Assembly (NCBI GenBank): GCA_000376725.2
Contig: KZ308228.1
Location: 3,211,052-3,275,051, forward strand
Origin: Ladona fulva
Taxonomy: Eukaryota > Arthropoda > Insecta > Odonata > Libellulidae
Direction: 5' to 3'
DNA: 64,000 bases
Shown here: piece after piece, positions 46,940-57,350 of the stretch
Position numbering within the stretch: the first letter of the stretch is position 1
How the letters are laid out: every line of letters starts with the position of its first letter
The notes under the pieces: generated by a model
Database searches by the model: none
What the model was told of the DNA's origin: nothing
The model's input: the letters and a program-made list of their open reading frames with translations, nothing else
Program-made: the position numbers and the translations under genes

Positions 46940-47435
46940 GTTCATGTGCCTTAATTTTCCCTATTTAGTGCACTCCTTCCGTTTTATGGTAACTGACCAT
47001 ACCCTTGTATGCCATCTAACAACTTTCGTCTTCGTTTTCCCCTCTGCTTTTTCCCTTGCATTCTTCCCTCAACTACATTCCTTAGCAATCCCTCTTCTCT
47101 CAATATATGGCCCACCTATTTACTATGTCGACTTTTAATTATTTCGATTAATACCCTCTCTTCCCCGACCATCTTTAGTACTTCTGTGTTTGTTTTTCTA
47201 TCAATACAACTTACTTCTCCATTCTACTTCACACCCACACCTCAAAGGCCTCTAATCTTTTGATGTCCTCCTTTATTAAGGTCCATGTTTCACACCCAAA
47301 CAGTAATTCGATCCGCATCAAGAATATTTCTATCTTTCCCTGATTCCTTTATCGAGACCTCTAATCATTAGTTCCATTCGCTTCAGGAATTCGCCTCTTT
47401 GGCCAAAGCTACTCTTTTTCGAGTCTCATTTGAAT
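46940..47435 (-). pseudogene. Decayed LINE endonuclease/reverse transcriptase C-terminus
   Basis: Read on the minus strand with frameshifts: KRMELMIRGLDKGIRE, then FGCETWTLIKEDIKRLEAFE followed by a stop near EVWV, then isolated matches such as GKRRRKLLDGIQGYG. FGCETWT..KEDIKRLEAFE is the signature following the polymerase domain in many arthropod non-LTR retrotransposons. It is a different family from the Jockey/CR1-type copies here. The plus-strand frames over it (46860-47263) are shadows. Confidence 0.75.
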
Positions 47436-47474
47436 CCAATCCCAAGAAAAAATGCTATACAAGTAAGAGAATTT

Positions 47475-47608
47475 GGTAGTAGTAGTAGTATTCTTAAAAG
47501 TGCCTCGACAGCTTAGGTCATTTCGCACATAGGCTCTCACCGGGAATAGAACCCGGGACCGCTTTCACCGAAATCTAACACGTTGTCCACTTGGCTATCC
47601 GGGAGCAC
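47475..47608 (-). mobile_element. SINE A copy with 13-bp target-site duplication
   Basis: Minus strand: GTGCTCCCGGATAGCCAAGT, GACAACGTGTTAGATTTCGG, CCCGGGTTCTATTCCCGG, linker TGCGAAATGACCTAAGCTGT, CGAGGCACTTTTAAGAA and a (TAC)n tail. Flanked by exact AGTAAGAGAATTT at 47462-47474 and 47609-47621. This fixes the ends of the SINE and shows it moves by target-primed reverse transcription. Confidence 0.92.
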
Positions 47609-47834
47609 AGTAAGAGAATTTACCCACTTGTTCTAGTTTTTTGTCTAAATTAACGATCAGGGTTGATGAAACAAAGAAGGTACTGGATCCTGGACATTCG
47701 TCAGCTGAATCCGAAAAGCTGTAAATGAAATCGGCAGTTGCTCCCATTTTATCGCTGTTGCTATTTTAGTAAATTTACGATTTTAGCTTACGAACTTTAG
47801 CGATTTCTCTAAAATACCCTTCAATGCATTACAT

Positions 47835-48143
47835 CAGGGGCGGCGAACCCATGGCATGCGTGTTCAAAAAGTCACGCGAGTCATCTTTTTGGCATGCGTG
47901 ACTCTGACAGCAGTATCCTTATTATGTTTTTTTCACTTAAAAATGAAGCTCAGAGTAAATACATTTGGATCCTGTTCATTACTAACGAGAATGAAAGATG
48001 TTTTCGTCAATTACAACATCCCTGACCTAACAGAACTCATAATATCAGCATCTCACTCTTTTGGTTTGGCACTACGTTAGCACGCAAGCTTTTTATTTTT
48101 AACAAATATGGCACTCTTACCATGAAAGGTTCGCCATTCCTCT
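47835..48143 (+). mobile_element. hAT-like DNA transposon relic
   Basis: Begins CAGGGGCGGCGAACCCATGG and ends with an imperfect inverted copy (CATGAAAGGTTCGCCATTCC). CAGGGG..GC.AACC is a typical hAT end. The plus frame inside (47856-48080) has FGSCSLLTRMKDVF and PDLTELIISAS, which resembles the C-terminal hAT dimerisation region (FGS...F..MK...LTELL..A). Most of the transposase is deleted. No sure 8-bp target duplication. Confidence 0.5.
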
Positions 48144-48963
48144 TTTACGTGGTCTTACATTAGTTTGAAGTGCTCATTGCACTTTTAACAGGGTTAGAAG
48201 GAAATCGCGAGCCATCTTGCTGTATCATCATGCGTGGTAGACTACTTTAGGAAGATCATCTTTAACTTTTCATCATAAGTTGGAAAACATTTTTCTTGTA
48301 TTTCCTTGAAATAAAAAAATTAAACGTTCTAAAAGTTAACTCTATAGGATTTTTGCCACCGGGTATGACTGATATCGACTACAAGAAGCTACTGTAGAAT
48401 ATTTTCCAGTATGACGAGGCTTTTTAAGGTGGCTCTGACACGTGTAAAAGATTGGAGAAAGCAGAAGGCAAGGATGGTAAATAAAGAGGATGTGAGTACT
48501 TTTAAAGAGGAAGGAAACAGAGAAATATTTGTTGTACCAAGCGAATAAGATCCTCGAGAGGAAAACAAATTTATTTTTAAGTATCAAAGGATTAATGGTT
48601 GATACAAAAAGGATTAATGGTTAAAGGACAAATTCCAGAACGTACTCAAAGTTCAGAAAATGTAGAGGGAATGAGAATCTAATAGGCTACATTTACAAAT
48701 GATCGGTATAAAATAGGTTTAGTTGATTTCTTGGTATAAAATCTATACCTATCAATAATCTATACTCTATATATACTCGTATATATAGACTCATTATAAT
48801 ATATACATAATGTAATTGAATTGTCCATGAAATCACCATTTTTAGACCACTTGGCTTATAAATATTGTTATCGGAAGGGATCAAATTGAATAAAAAACGT
48901 GCGAAGATAACAAAGTTTAAATAGGTTCTTTTTTAATCAGTATTATCCATTAACATCAAAATC
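48144..48963. other. AT-rich non-coding DNA, nothing recognised
   Basis: Minus frames at 48342-48587 and 48693-48884 have no recognisable product. Confidence 0.5.
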
Positions 48964-49163
48964 CGCTGGCCTCGTTGGCGGAGTGACATGATACCTTTCT
49001 AAGGCTAAGGTCCAGGGTTCGACTTCCGAATAACCAGAATTTTTCTATTAGGAAATGTATGTCTGCGTTCGTCCATTGCTAACTGTAATCACCTCACTCT
49101 AATTTTCCTATGACTGGATGTTTTTGGGGACTTTAGGAAATAAACGAATGTAATAAATCATCG
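48964..49163 (+). mobile_element. SINE B copy, at the edge of a large duplication
   Basis: GCTGGCCTCGTTGGCGGAGT head, CTAAGGCTAAGGTC, B box GGGTTCGACTTCCG, linker, then the tail TTTTCCTATGACTGGATG, TTTTTGGGGACTTTAGG and AATAAACGAATGTAAT. Diverged from the copy at 60990 in its first 140 bases and near-identical after 49102. Confidence 0.8.
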
Positions 49164-50237
49164 TAAGAATTCGAGACAATCCCTATTGATGAAGGACCTG
49201 AATAAAACTTTTTATTCTTATCTTGTAGGTGATATTCAGCTCTAATTTTTTAAAAATATTGATAAAATACTCCAGTTTACGGTGCGAGTTTTCATTTCTT
49301 ATGTTTTCTCGTATATACCGCCGAAGAAATATTCAGCTCGTCCCTCATGAGAGTATCTACGAGTAAATCTCGTAAATGGAAGACATAGGCCAGCAAGAAT
49401 TTAGAAAGAAAATGGGCGGCTATGTCCACTAAACAGGCAGTAACTTTACAATAAGATAGCGTATGGAAAACGTTCTGTACATGTATAGTCCTTTATTATT
49501 AAAAGCAAAATGTCTTCTTTACAATCGACGTTCAAGTTAAATCTGCATTAATTACAGGTTTATAATTTCGAAGGGATTTTCTTTGTTTATTCCATTCTTC
49601 TGAAAATCGTCCCTAAACGCTCAAATATTGAGTTACTGCGATTTTCGATTCGCCAAAGTTAATTTATGAATTAATTAAAATTAAAAACTATCGACAAATA
49701 CTCGTAGCTATTATTACGGTGTTGTTGTAATTGCTGTAATTGATATCCCTTAAAGTAGCCAAGCCAAATTTTATTCTTGGTGGTAATTACACGCACTGCT
49801 GTTAGAGGTAAAATATATTAAGAACTAAGCTGAGATAAGAGCCGTCCGATTCTCATCTTTGCTTTATTTTCTTTGATAAAAATACTTTACCCCATTTTAC
49901 TTTCATCTTCCACTTTGAGAATCAACGGAAAGTTTCGGCAATAACTGATAAAATTCATTTTGCTGAATGTATCGCCTATTATAATATTTCCACTACACAT
50001 TGTCCCTCCTACAAGTCCATCTTATTTTAAGGATATTTACCACGAAAATGAATTCAGTCTTACGCTGATTACGATAATCATATGTAATTATCGTAGATGT
50101 TTTGTATATAGATTTTTTAATGTCAATATTCAATCATCTAATTTTCTCCCGCATAAGTAAGATAGATGCAAAAGAAAAATTAAATAAATAGCAGCCAGAA
50201 GATGTCCGACTTAGCTCATATTAAATCATAGCTCGTT

Positions 50238-50940
50238 TTACAAAGAAATGGTACGATTGCTGAAACCGAGCCGCCTCCTTTCAATCAACGACACTGGTCC
50301 AATTCCTCGAAAATTACTCGGACAGCAGACGGAAGGACAAACGGAGACAATGACATGCGAAACTATGAGACTACTTTTCAGAATGAAAATTAGGCTAAGA
50401 AATAAAAGAGAGAGGGAAAGAAAGGATTCGGAGGCTGATGTAAAAACCTCCGTGGTCCGAAAGAAAAAACGGAGGCATCGTCTAGCATTGGACGGCAGAG
50501 GACATCGGGCAAGATGCCTATGAAGAGAAACACCGTTGATGAGACGGAACGAGAAAAGACGAACGAAAAAAGCAGGAGGGATGGATATGAGCGGATTTTG
50601 AGGACGGAAAGGAATTGGAGAGGGGTTAGGGAATGAGGATTTGAGAAGGGTGGAGGGGGAGGGCTTGCGGGAATACGGCGGGGGAGTGGGGGTTTTGAAA
50701 AAGGTCTCAAGGAGGCACACGTCGTAAAATGAATGGAAAAGTCATTGTGCAGAGGGAGGGTGGAGGTGGGAGGTTGTGGCATTTCGCCGGGGGAACTTAT
50801 AGGATAGAACACAATGTAGTCATGAAGAGCTCTCCACTCTCTAGAGAGACAGACAGAATCCCATTCCACCGAGTCACTCGGGACGAATAGACGGAGAATA
50901 AGGAACAAAAGAGGAACTTGTGTGGCTACGTGCATGTGGT
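50238..50940. promoter_or_regulatory. Purine-rich, GC-elevated island
   Basis: The plus strand is strongly purine-rich at about 50380-50780, with CpGs. Overlapping minus frames of 160 and 181 codons and a plus frame of 91 are open in this tract but low complexity (S/P/F/L or R/K/E), in conflicting frames, without a recognisable domain; I do not call them genes. Confidence 0.25.
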
Positions 50941-51461
50941 GCTATAGTATTTACTTTCGCCTTTTGTTTAACGTCCGTGGGATGTTTGTTAAGTTATTAC
51001 ACCATCCTTAGGGGAGAACCAGCTTGGCATGGAACAAACGAGAATCGCTGCATTTTTAAAATCTTAAGGTTACATAAGAAACGGTTAGCCTCTGTAGAGA
51101 AGTGATGGAGAAACAATGTCATGATAAGCATATTAAATGATTTGATATATTTGTACACACGGTGCGGCCGCCAACTCCAAATATGGCACATGTGACGCCT
51201 GAAACAATTTGGGAAAACCTCAAGTAACAAAGACCATTACATCATAGCATAATAGCGTACCCCTACATATTTATATAAAACTGCAATATCCATAACCAGT
51301 TTGAAATTTACGCGAGAAAATATACTTGTACAAGATTCATTTGATGATTACAATGTTTGTAAAGTTCCGGATATGCTACTATATGTAAACTGAATACGCA
51401 GACTGCATTTTCTTCTTATGACCAATATTTTTAAACATTTTCCATAAATCTTGCATAATTT

Positions 51462-51617
51462 AATCAATTGTGGAAGGCTTTACTGTGTGGAAATCCATAA
51501 CAGATAATCGAAGAAAATAAAAATTCACAAGTACTTATTTCCACCGTGTATTGAAACCGGTCGTGTTTTCAATATACGGTGGAAATAAGTAATTGCGAAT
51601 TTTTATTTTCTTCGATT
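51462..51617 (+). mobile_element. Family F foldback element with 14-bp target-site duplication
   Basis: Flanked by exact ATCTTGCATAATTT (51448-51461 and 51618-51631). Head AATCAATTGTGGAAGGC, ACTGTGTGGAAATCC resembles the head of 37496-37677. Inverted arms: AATCGAAGAAAATAAAAATT, TACTTATTTCCACCGTGTAT and their complements. The loop region holds GAAACCGGTC (51553-51562), the 3' half of a hammerhead-like core with a GTC cleavage triplet; no CTGATGA half is present. Confidence 0.8.
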
Positions 51618-51840
51618 ATCTTGCATAATTTGTTTTCTCTCCGCATTATGTAATTACATATTGTTCGATTAAGCTATTTCATAAAACTTTTTATTTATAT
51701 ACCAAAAAGAGTATAGTATAAGAGTATACCTTTCTTATGATTATGCGTGGGTAATACCTATAAAAAATTATCTTCTGGGATACCTATTTTTTGAAAGTTT
51801 ATTAATTTGTCATAAATTTTAATAATTGTTGAAGTGAAAT

Positions 51841-52246
51841 AAGAGTATATTATTATATTTTAATTACTTAATTCTCTGATAGACTGGAAACCTGACATTT
51901 ATGAAGATTAGCTATGCCAAATTTTCAACAGAAACTGTTTTCAATCTGCCTCTTCAGGTTTGCGGGAAGACTAAGCCACCCAATAATAAATAACTCGGTA
52001 TTAATTTTAAATGACAGATACATTCCCTTGATTAACTTAATTCGCATTCCCAAGCCATCGAATTTTTTAAAAACAAAGTGGAAGTTTTCAACGATAAAAT
52101 AATAAATGATGTTTTGATTCTTGAAAGATTTCGAAATGAGTTTTTTTTAATTAACTATCAGAAAAAGTGGCCTGAAGTAGTGAATGAATTTCACCTGGAG
52201 GATGAAAAGGTGTTTAACATTGCATGAGGAGATGTACGCTTTAAAA
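51841..52246. other. AT-rich non-coding DNA, nothing recognised
   Basis: No supported feature. If the large duplication continues, this should match sequence just beyond the window's right end. Confidence 0.5.
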
Positions 52247-52377
52247 TCCAAGGATTAACAGAATTGAAAAATAAGGATGTGACTGGGGCTCGAACGCAGG
52301 TTTCCCACTTTCCAGGAAAGTATTCTAACAACTAAATCAGTCATATCGTTATTTTTCAATTCTATATATCCTTGGGA
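52247..52377. mobile_element. Family C element, tRNA-like core between inverted tails
   Basis: Left end TCCAAGG, CAGAATTGAAAAATAAGGAT; right end CGTTATTTTTCAATTC, TATCCTTGGGA, inverted copies of each other. Between them, on the minus strand, is a decayed tRNA-like unit with B box CCTGCGTTCGAGCCCCAG and GGAAAGTGGGAAA. Confidence 0.7.
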
Positions 52378-53496
52378 ATCTCATTTGACACAAATTATTC
52401 TCGTACGCTCCGGGTGAGCGAGCAATTCTCCACATCTGTCTCCAGTCTTATAACTTCGGAGTAAAGGGCTCTTTAAATGTCTCAAATGCTCAAAAATGAA
52501 TACGATAAATGAATAGGAAGACGAAAAGAGCAATGACGTTAACTAAGAGTTGATAGATTTGTGTTAAAGACAGTTGTGAAAATGCATGCAACTTCCCACT
52601 GTCTGTTTTACGGAATCTATCTTCCTAATAACGAGAATTTCTCGGAAACAATCATTAAAGGAGAGCTCAGTTGCAGGCAAAATCATGAATGGAGAAAATG
52701 TAGAGCCAGACAGTGAATACGTTATGAGATGAGTACTGTCCTAATCTGATTGAAACAGCCCTTGAAACAGTTTCTGGGAGGAAAATGTTTGAAAAAATAA
52801 NCTCTTTTATACCTCTTTTCTCCCTCCCAGTCTTCATATCCGTCCCCACTATAGAAAACAATGGTAATTACGAACTCGAGAGCCCTCCAAAAAACGTCTG
52901 GAATGGCATCTAGAAAGGGAAAGGGGTTCGGTGCGGTACAAATGATAAAGAAAGCTCACCAATCCCGATTAATCTGACTCAATAGTTACACTATTCTTCA
53001 CGCGATTCTGTAAAATTAATAAATTACCACCTGGCTACCAGTTCATTCTTAACGCATGTAATAATAATTATTATTATGCATTTCTAAATAACGTTTTTTT
53101 ACTCAATCTCGTAAGGTGTTAGTCATGCTGCAACTTTACCTCCGTCAATCTTCATGAAGTGCTCTTTCTTCCTAAATCACGCGAAAATCTTCCAACTTGA
53201 AATGACGGATACGCTCAATAAAGTAAATAATAATGTTATTTCATTATTGGTATAGCAAAAGTATTGGACATTCCTCCAGTTCAACGAGGTCAGTTACCAC
53301 TTTTCATGTGACTACTCGACGACAGTCATTCTGAAGACGAATTTAAAAGAACTTAAAACCTGAATCAGGTTAACACGTTTTTCCCGCAACTAATTTTTAT
53401 AACAATTTCAAAAACTTTAAAAGCTAAATTTTTTTAAAATTCTTTTACTGAAAACTAAAAACTATGATTGTCCTTTCAGGTGGATGTTCTTTCCCT
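52378..53496. other. Non-coding DNA with contig join at 52801
   Basis: No supported feature; a single N at 52801 is a likely join. Confidence 0.5.
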
Positions 53497-53545
53497 TCGC
53501 TCGGGTTCGAGTCCCGATATCGTCAGATTTTTTTCCATTTATCCT
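53497..53545 (+). mobile_element. Family C fragment
   Basis: Only the B box (CTCGGGTTCGAGTCCCGA) and the start of the tail (CGTCAGATTTTTTTCCATTT) remain. Confidence 0.5.
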
Positions 53546-53645
53546 TTGTGTTTTTTGGCAGTATATTAATAAGCGCAATACATAAATCCTTCTTTTTCTT
53601 TGCTCTACATACATAATGTAGTATCATCATAATATAAAAAGCAAA

Positions 53646-53685
53646 TGTCTGTCCATCCGTCTGTCCGTCCGTCTGTCCGTCCCCC
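53646..53685. repeat. CTGTCCGTCCG-type microsatellite
   Basis: Repeated GTCTGTCC/GTCCGTCC units ending in a C run, 35 bases before the single N at 53721. Confidence 0.85.
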
Positions 53686-53720
53686 CTATTTATCTCAGAA
53701 TCGGCTTGACTTAAGAAATC

Positions 53721-53721
53721 N
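53721..53721. other. Single N, likely contig join
   Basis: The 1296-bp duplicated block starts at the next base. Confidence 0.8.
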
Positions 53722-55017
53722 AATAAAATAAATAATATATATAACTTTCAAATTTTTAAAAAATAAATAAAAAATACCTTCAAAACATTAACCACTTGTT
53801 TAGGTTAAGTATTTTTATTTAGTGTAATCTAGCCTGTATGTTTTCTTAGATTATAAGTGCTAACTTGTAAACCACTAAAACGCAAAACTTTAATGATTTA
53901 ATGGTGCAACCAATTGTAAATCCAGTGGTATATGCAACGCCCTTTGTGAGTTATATATGTCATCTTCATCATGTGTACACCTCACAAGAACTACATCATC
54001 GGTCCTTTCAAGGACCATCAACTGTCGTTTGCTTTATCCTCATCATCGGCCAAGGGCCATCCACATCCAGAAGCCTACGATGTTCTACCTTCATCGGCGA
54101 AGAATGAAGACATCTTAGAAGCTGCAGAGTCTAAACAACACCACCATTAAGACTCCATCACATACAGCTTCTTCGATATTCTCTCCGGGGACGTATGCCA
54201 TGTTCCCTCCACATTTATGTCTCAAATATGTCCTTATACTACTGTAATGACATCATTATAAACCAACGAGATTCTTAAAAGAATGTTGAACTTCGTATTT
54301 TCCACACAATTTTATAATCCGGTTTCGGCCTTACAGCAATCATCAGATTGATGATCAGGTGTGAAGGAAACACTATTTATTAAATTTCGTTCCACGAAGT
54401 AAGGTCTAATCATATTGATTACAACGACATTCTTGATTGATTCACGTACGGTTTTTCTGCAAAAACATCGCTGCGCCCGTCAGAATAAAGATATCGAATA
54501 CGAGCAGAGAATTCATATCAAACTCAGACGGAATGGATAAGGCAGGAAAGGGAAAACTTTCTCATAAAAAGGCCATACGCGACATGAGCTGCATAAGAAA
54601 CATTTAGGCCGCACTTGAGTGGCGTAAATGTTTCGTATGCATGTCTCTAGTCAAACAGTTTAACGTAGAACTTGTGCGAAAGAAAAAAGTCACTAAGTAA
54701 CCCTAAATAGAGTTAATTATCATTTAAATTTCACTCGTAATAAACGACTCCGGTATCCATCTGTAAAAGATGGAGTTATCCTACGTACATACACATATTT
54801 TTGGGTACTGGTGTATTCCTTTCAAAAGAGATTCTACGTTCGGAAATAATGGAGTTTTCACAGTCAGGTTTCACAACCGTTTGTGAATTAATTTAATAGG
54901 CCTTAATGTTTATACGAATTACTCATATAGCGTGCTGAATAGTTTAATACTAATATTCATACATGTCGGATAACTAAAATCAAAATAATTACATCATTTC
55001 ATTATCACGAATCCCGC
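53722..55017. repeat. 1296-bp duplicated block, copy 2
   Basis: Same content as 43250-44545, including the family F element (next entry). After 55017 the sequence continues without a break into unique DNA, unlike copy 1, which ends at an N. Confidence 0.95.
54277..54420 (-). mobile_element. Family F single-armed element, second copy
   Basis: Duplicate of the element at 43805-43948. The hammerhead-like core lies at 54319-54346. Confidence 0.6.
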
Positions 55018-55294
55018 TAAAAGAAATACCGCAAATAATACAAATTATCCATGGATGAAAAAATCAGGAATTACGTTTATAAGGACCCGTTAAAAGTTGA
55101 AGAAATTATTCCAATTGCTTTAATAGCTGGTGATTTATTGGTTATGGCACATCCTCATGATTCATAGCAGTGTGCCAATAAAATCATAAAAACATTAATT
55201 ATTATTAAAGTTTTAGGAAAACTATCTTTTCATTGTATATACACAGGAAAACGGGTAAGGGTGGCTTTGCGCAAGATGGTGCGCACCCAGGAAA

Positions 55295-55472
55295 AATCCT
55301 AAGGAAGAATGGACTTGAAAAAAAGTCCTTGCCCACAAAGTCTCCCGAATGGTTTAGAGAAACGTTTTGACGGGATAGCTCAACGGACAGAGCACCCGAC
55401 CGGCAATTGGGTGATCCGGGTTCGATTCCCGGTCCCGTCAGACATTTTTCAAGTCCATTCTTCCTTGGGATT
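55295..55472 (+). mobile_element. Family C element with intact tRNA cloverleaf core
   Basis: Inverted ends AATCCTAAGGAAGAATGGAC and its complement-like right end (GTCCATTCTTCCTTGGGATT) flank a 72-nt sequence (55369-55440) that folds as a full cloverleaf. Acceptor GACGGGA pairs perfectly with TCCCGTC; D arm GCTC/GAGC; anticodon arm CCCGA/TTGGG; T arm CCGGG-TTCGATT-CCCGG. The anticodon loop is CCGGCAA, lacking the near-universal T33, so a working tRNA is unlikely. The shared CGACCGGCAATTGGG with 44556-44741 shows a family member rather than a resident tRNA gene. Confidence 0.75.
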
Positions 55473-56172
55473 CATTGTATATGTCAAGTGTAAATACTAA
55501 CTTAATGGTATCAATCAAAGATATCTTCCCTGAACCAATCCGGAGAACATCATGCGAAGTGACGTGAGTAAAAATCGGCAACCTCTAAAACGTACTGAAA
55601 TCAAGTATGGTAGTTACATATTTAAAATCTAGTCCATTTCAAAATATTTTACTAAAACTCATCACACTTCCGGACGATGCAGAAATACGAAATACTCAAC
55701 TGGAGAGCAAATCACTTGACAAAAACGAATTCTAGTTCGAATGACAATCAAGTACATTTCCGGAAGTAATAAGAAACATATACGTTGAAAAATGAAATTT
55801 ATTTCCCGCGTTATACTCTATTCCTGTGAGCGCAATTCGATCCAAATCAACGGCAAAACAAAATGAACTCGATACCAAAAAATGTAGGCCAACTCCAACT
55901 GGAACAAAAAGTTCACCATTACGTAATGTTTGGATAACTGCCGATCACTCCCAACATATATCACGTATTTTATGAAGAAATTCGAAATCTACGACTCGTA
56001 TGTAATCTTGCTTACTGAGCGTCAGGAATCGGATATATTAGTTTTATGCTTATCTTAATTTAAACAATATGATTTAAATTACGTAATAATCGAATTTATA
56101 ATTTATTTGTCAAGAATGGTAAAATTAAATGTTTGAACATACTTAACCTTCATATTTATCATTTACTAATTA
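55473..56172. other. Non-coding DNA, nothing recognised
   Basis: No supported feature. Confidence 0.5.
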
Positions 56173-56300
56173 TTAGTAATAGTATTGTTAGATGTGCTTC
56201 GATAACCAAGGTCATTTCGCACCTCAGTCTCCATCGGAAATCGAACCCGGGACCACTTCCACAAAGACGAACCTGCAGCCCACATGTCTATCTGGGAGCC
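56173..56300 (-). mobile_element. SINE A copy
   Basis: Minus strand: GGCTCCCAGATAGACATGTG head, CCCGGGTTCGATTTCCGATG B-box region, linker GTGCGAAATGACCTTGG, TTATCGAAGCACATCTAACA and a degenerate TAC/TAA tail. Confidence 0.85.
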
Positions 56301-57029
56301 TTATTATTAATTTATTATTATTATAACTAAACAGCGCGTAGGCTGTAAGCCAGGTGGCGGTCTTGCGTCTATATGATTACGTGATATTTACTCTGTAAAT
56401 ACATAATACAAAGATAATACGTACCCACGTGCTAATTGTATACATATACGTACATAAATATTAAATGTGTAATACATTAGTAATACAAAAATAATAATAC
56501 ATGACAAGCAGTCTGTTGTGGTTAAGTAGTCTGCTAGTCATCTTTTCTGTAAAATTTCGATATAACTGAGCAACGAATACACTTCTATATCGACGAAGAA
56601 ATGTCGCGCACAAAAAGGCAAACATGTAAGTCATTGCGACTATATTTCGGGTTGGAATAGACGATTCAAGCGAAGAACAATATTTATCTTCGCACCCGTT
56701 ATCGGCTCTACCTATATACTCTGTGGAGGAAAATGTCTGCACCTTCGTCCGCTATATTAAGGCCAATAATTGCTTCAATTTTTTCCCTCCGGTGCTCCCA
56801 AGCACGTCTCTTCAGAAAAAAGGAAAATCCTCGGAGGGAGGGGTAACTTTAGGGGAAAAACTTAATGGGGTCGATTGTATGAGATCATAATGAGTGGGAG
56901 AAAGATTTGCACCGGGTCTCGTTTTATATAAACGCGAGACAACCAAAGACAATAAAAGGGACGTGTTTTTTTCGCAAGGGAGCATTATATTTTGCGGGCC
57001 GATCAAAAAAAATTTTAAACGTTTAGCGA
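56301..57029. other. Non-coding DNA, nothing recognised
   Basis: A minus frame of 93 codons (56461-56742) has no recognisable product. Confidence 0.45.
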
Positions 57030-57350
57030 TGAGTGAGGAGGGACTTGAGGAGCAGCTTTAAAAACCTTCACCTCCCTTTGCCGTGCAGGGGATCGGCCTA
57101 CTTACCGCCTCCCCTTCCATTGCCGCCTCTTTATGATCTGCCCTCCTTCTGCTGCCTTTTCCTGCAATTCCAGTCGCCTTCTTTTATCTCACTGCTGATT
57201 TTCTCTACCTTAATGCTGCCCACTTCATCCTCATCTCTCTTTGATTCTCTTTATTGCAGTCCTTCCATTCTCACGCGCTTTTATACTTCTGTACCTGCCT
57301 CTGCATTGCTTTTTCTTGTTCTTCATTCTGTAATCAGACTTCTCCCTCGA
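57030..57350. other. Pyrimidine-rich, GC-elevated patch
   Basis: C/T-rich on the plus strand; the 108-codon frame (57033-57359) is leucine/proline/serine low complexity and not called. Confidence 0.3.

Larger units (their letters stand above)
49102..51840. repeat. Large duplicated block, copy 1 (2.7 kb)
   Basis: Matches 61134-64000 at constant offset 12032, with only a few single-base differences (for example near 49675 and 49965). Copy 2 has an extra 128-bp tandem unit. The match begins inside a SINE B tail and runs to the window end. Confidence 0.95.

Noticed and set aside
46860..47263. Plus-strand frames of 84 and 92 codons
   Set aside because: They are antisense shadows of a decayed LINE on the minus strand.
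50390..50935. Minus-strand 181-codon open frame (and its copy at 62422-62967)
   Set aside because: It is the reverse of a purine-rich tract, low complexity, overlapped by two other open frames in different registers, and identical in both copies only because the whole 2.7-kb block is duplicated.
55369..55440. Functional tRNA gene
   Set aside because: Good cloverleaf, but T33 is missing and the unit lies inside a repeated element with relatives in the window.
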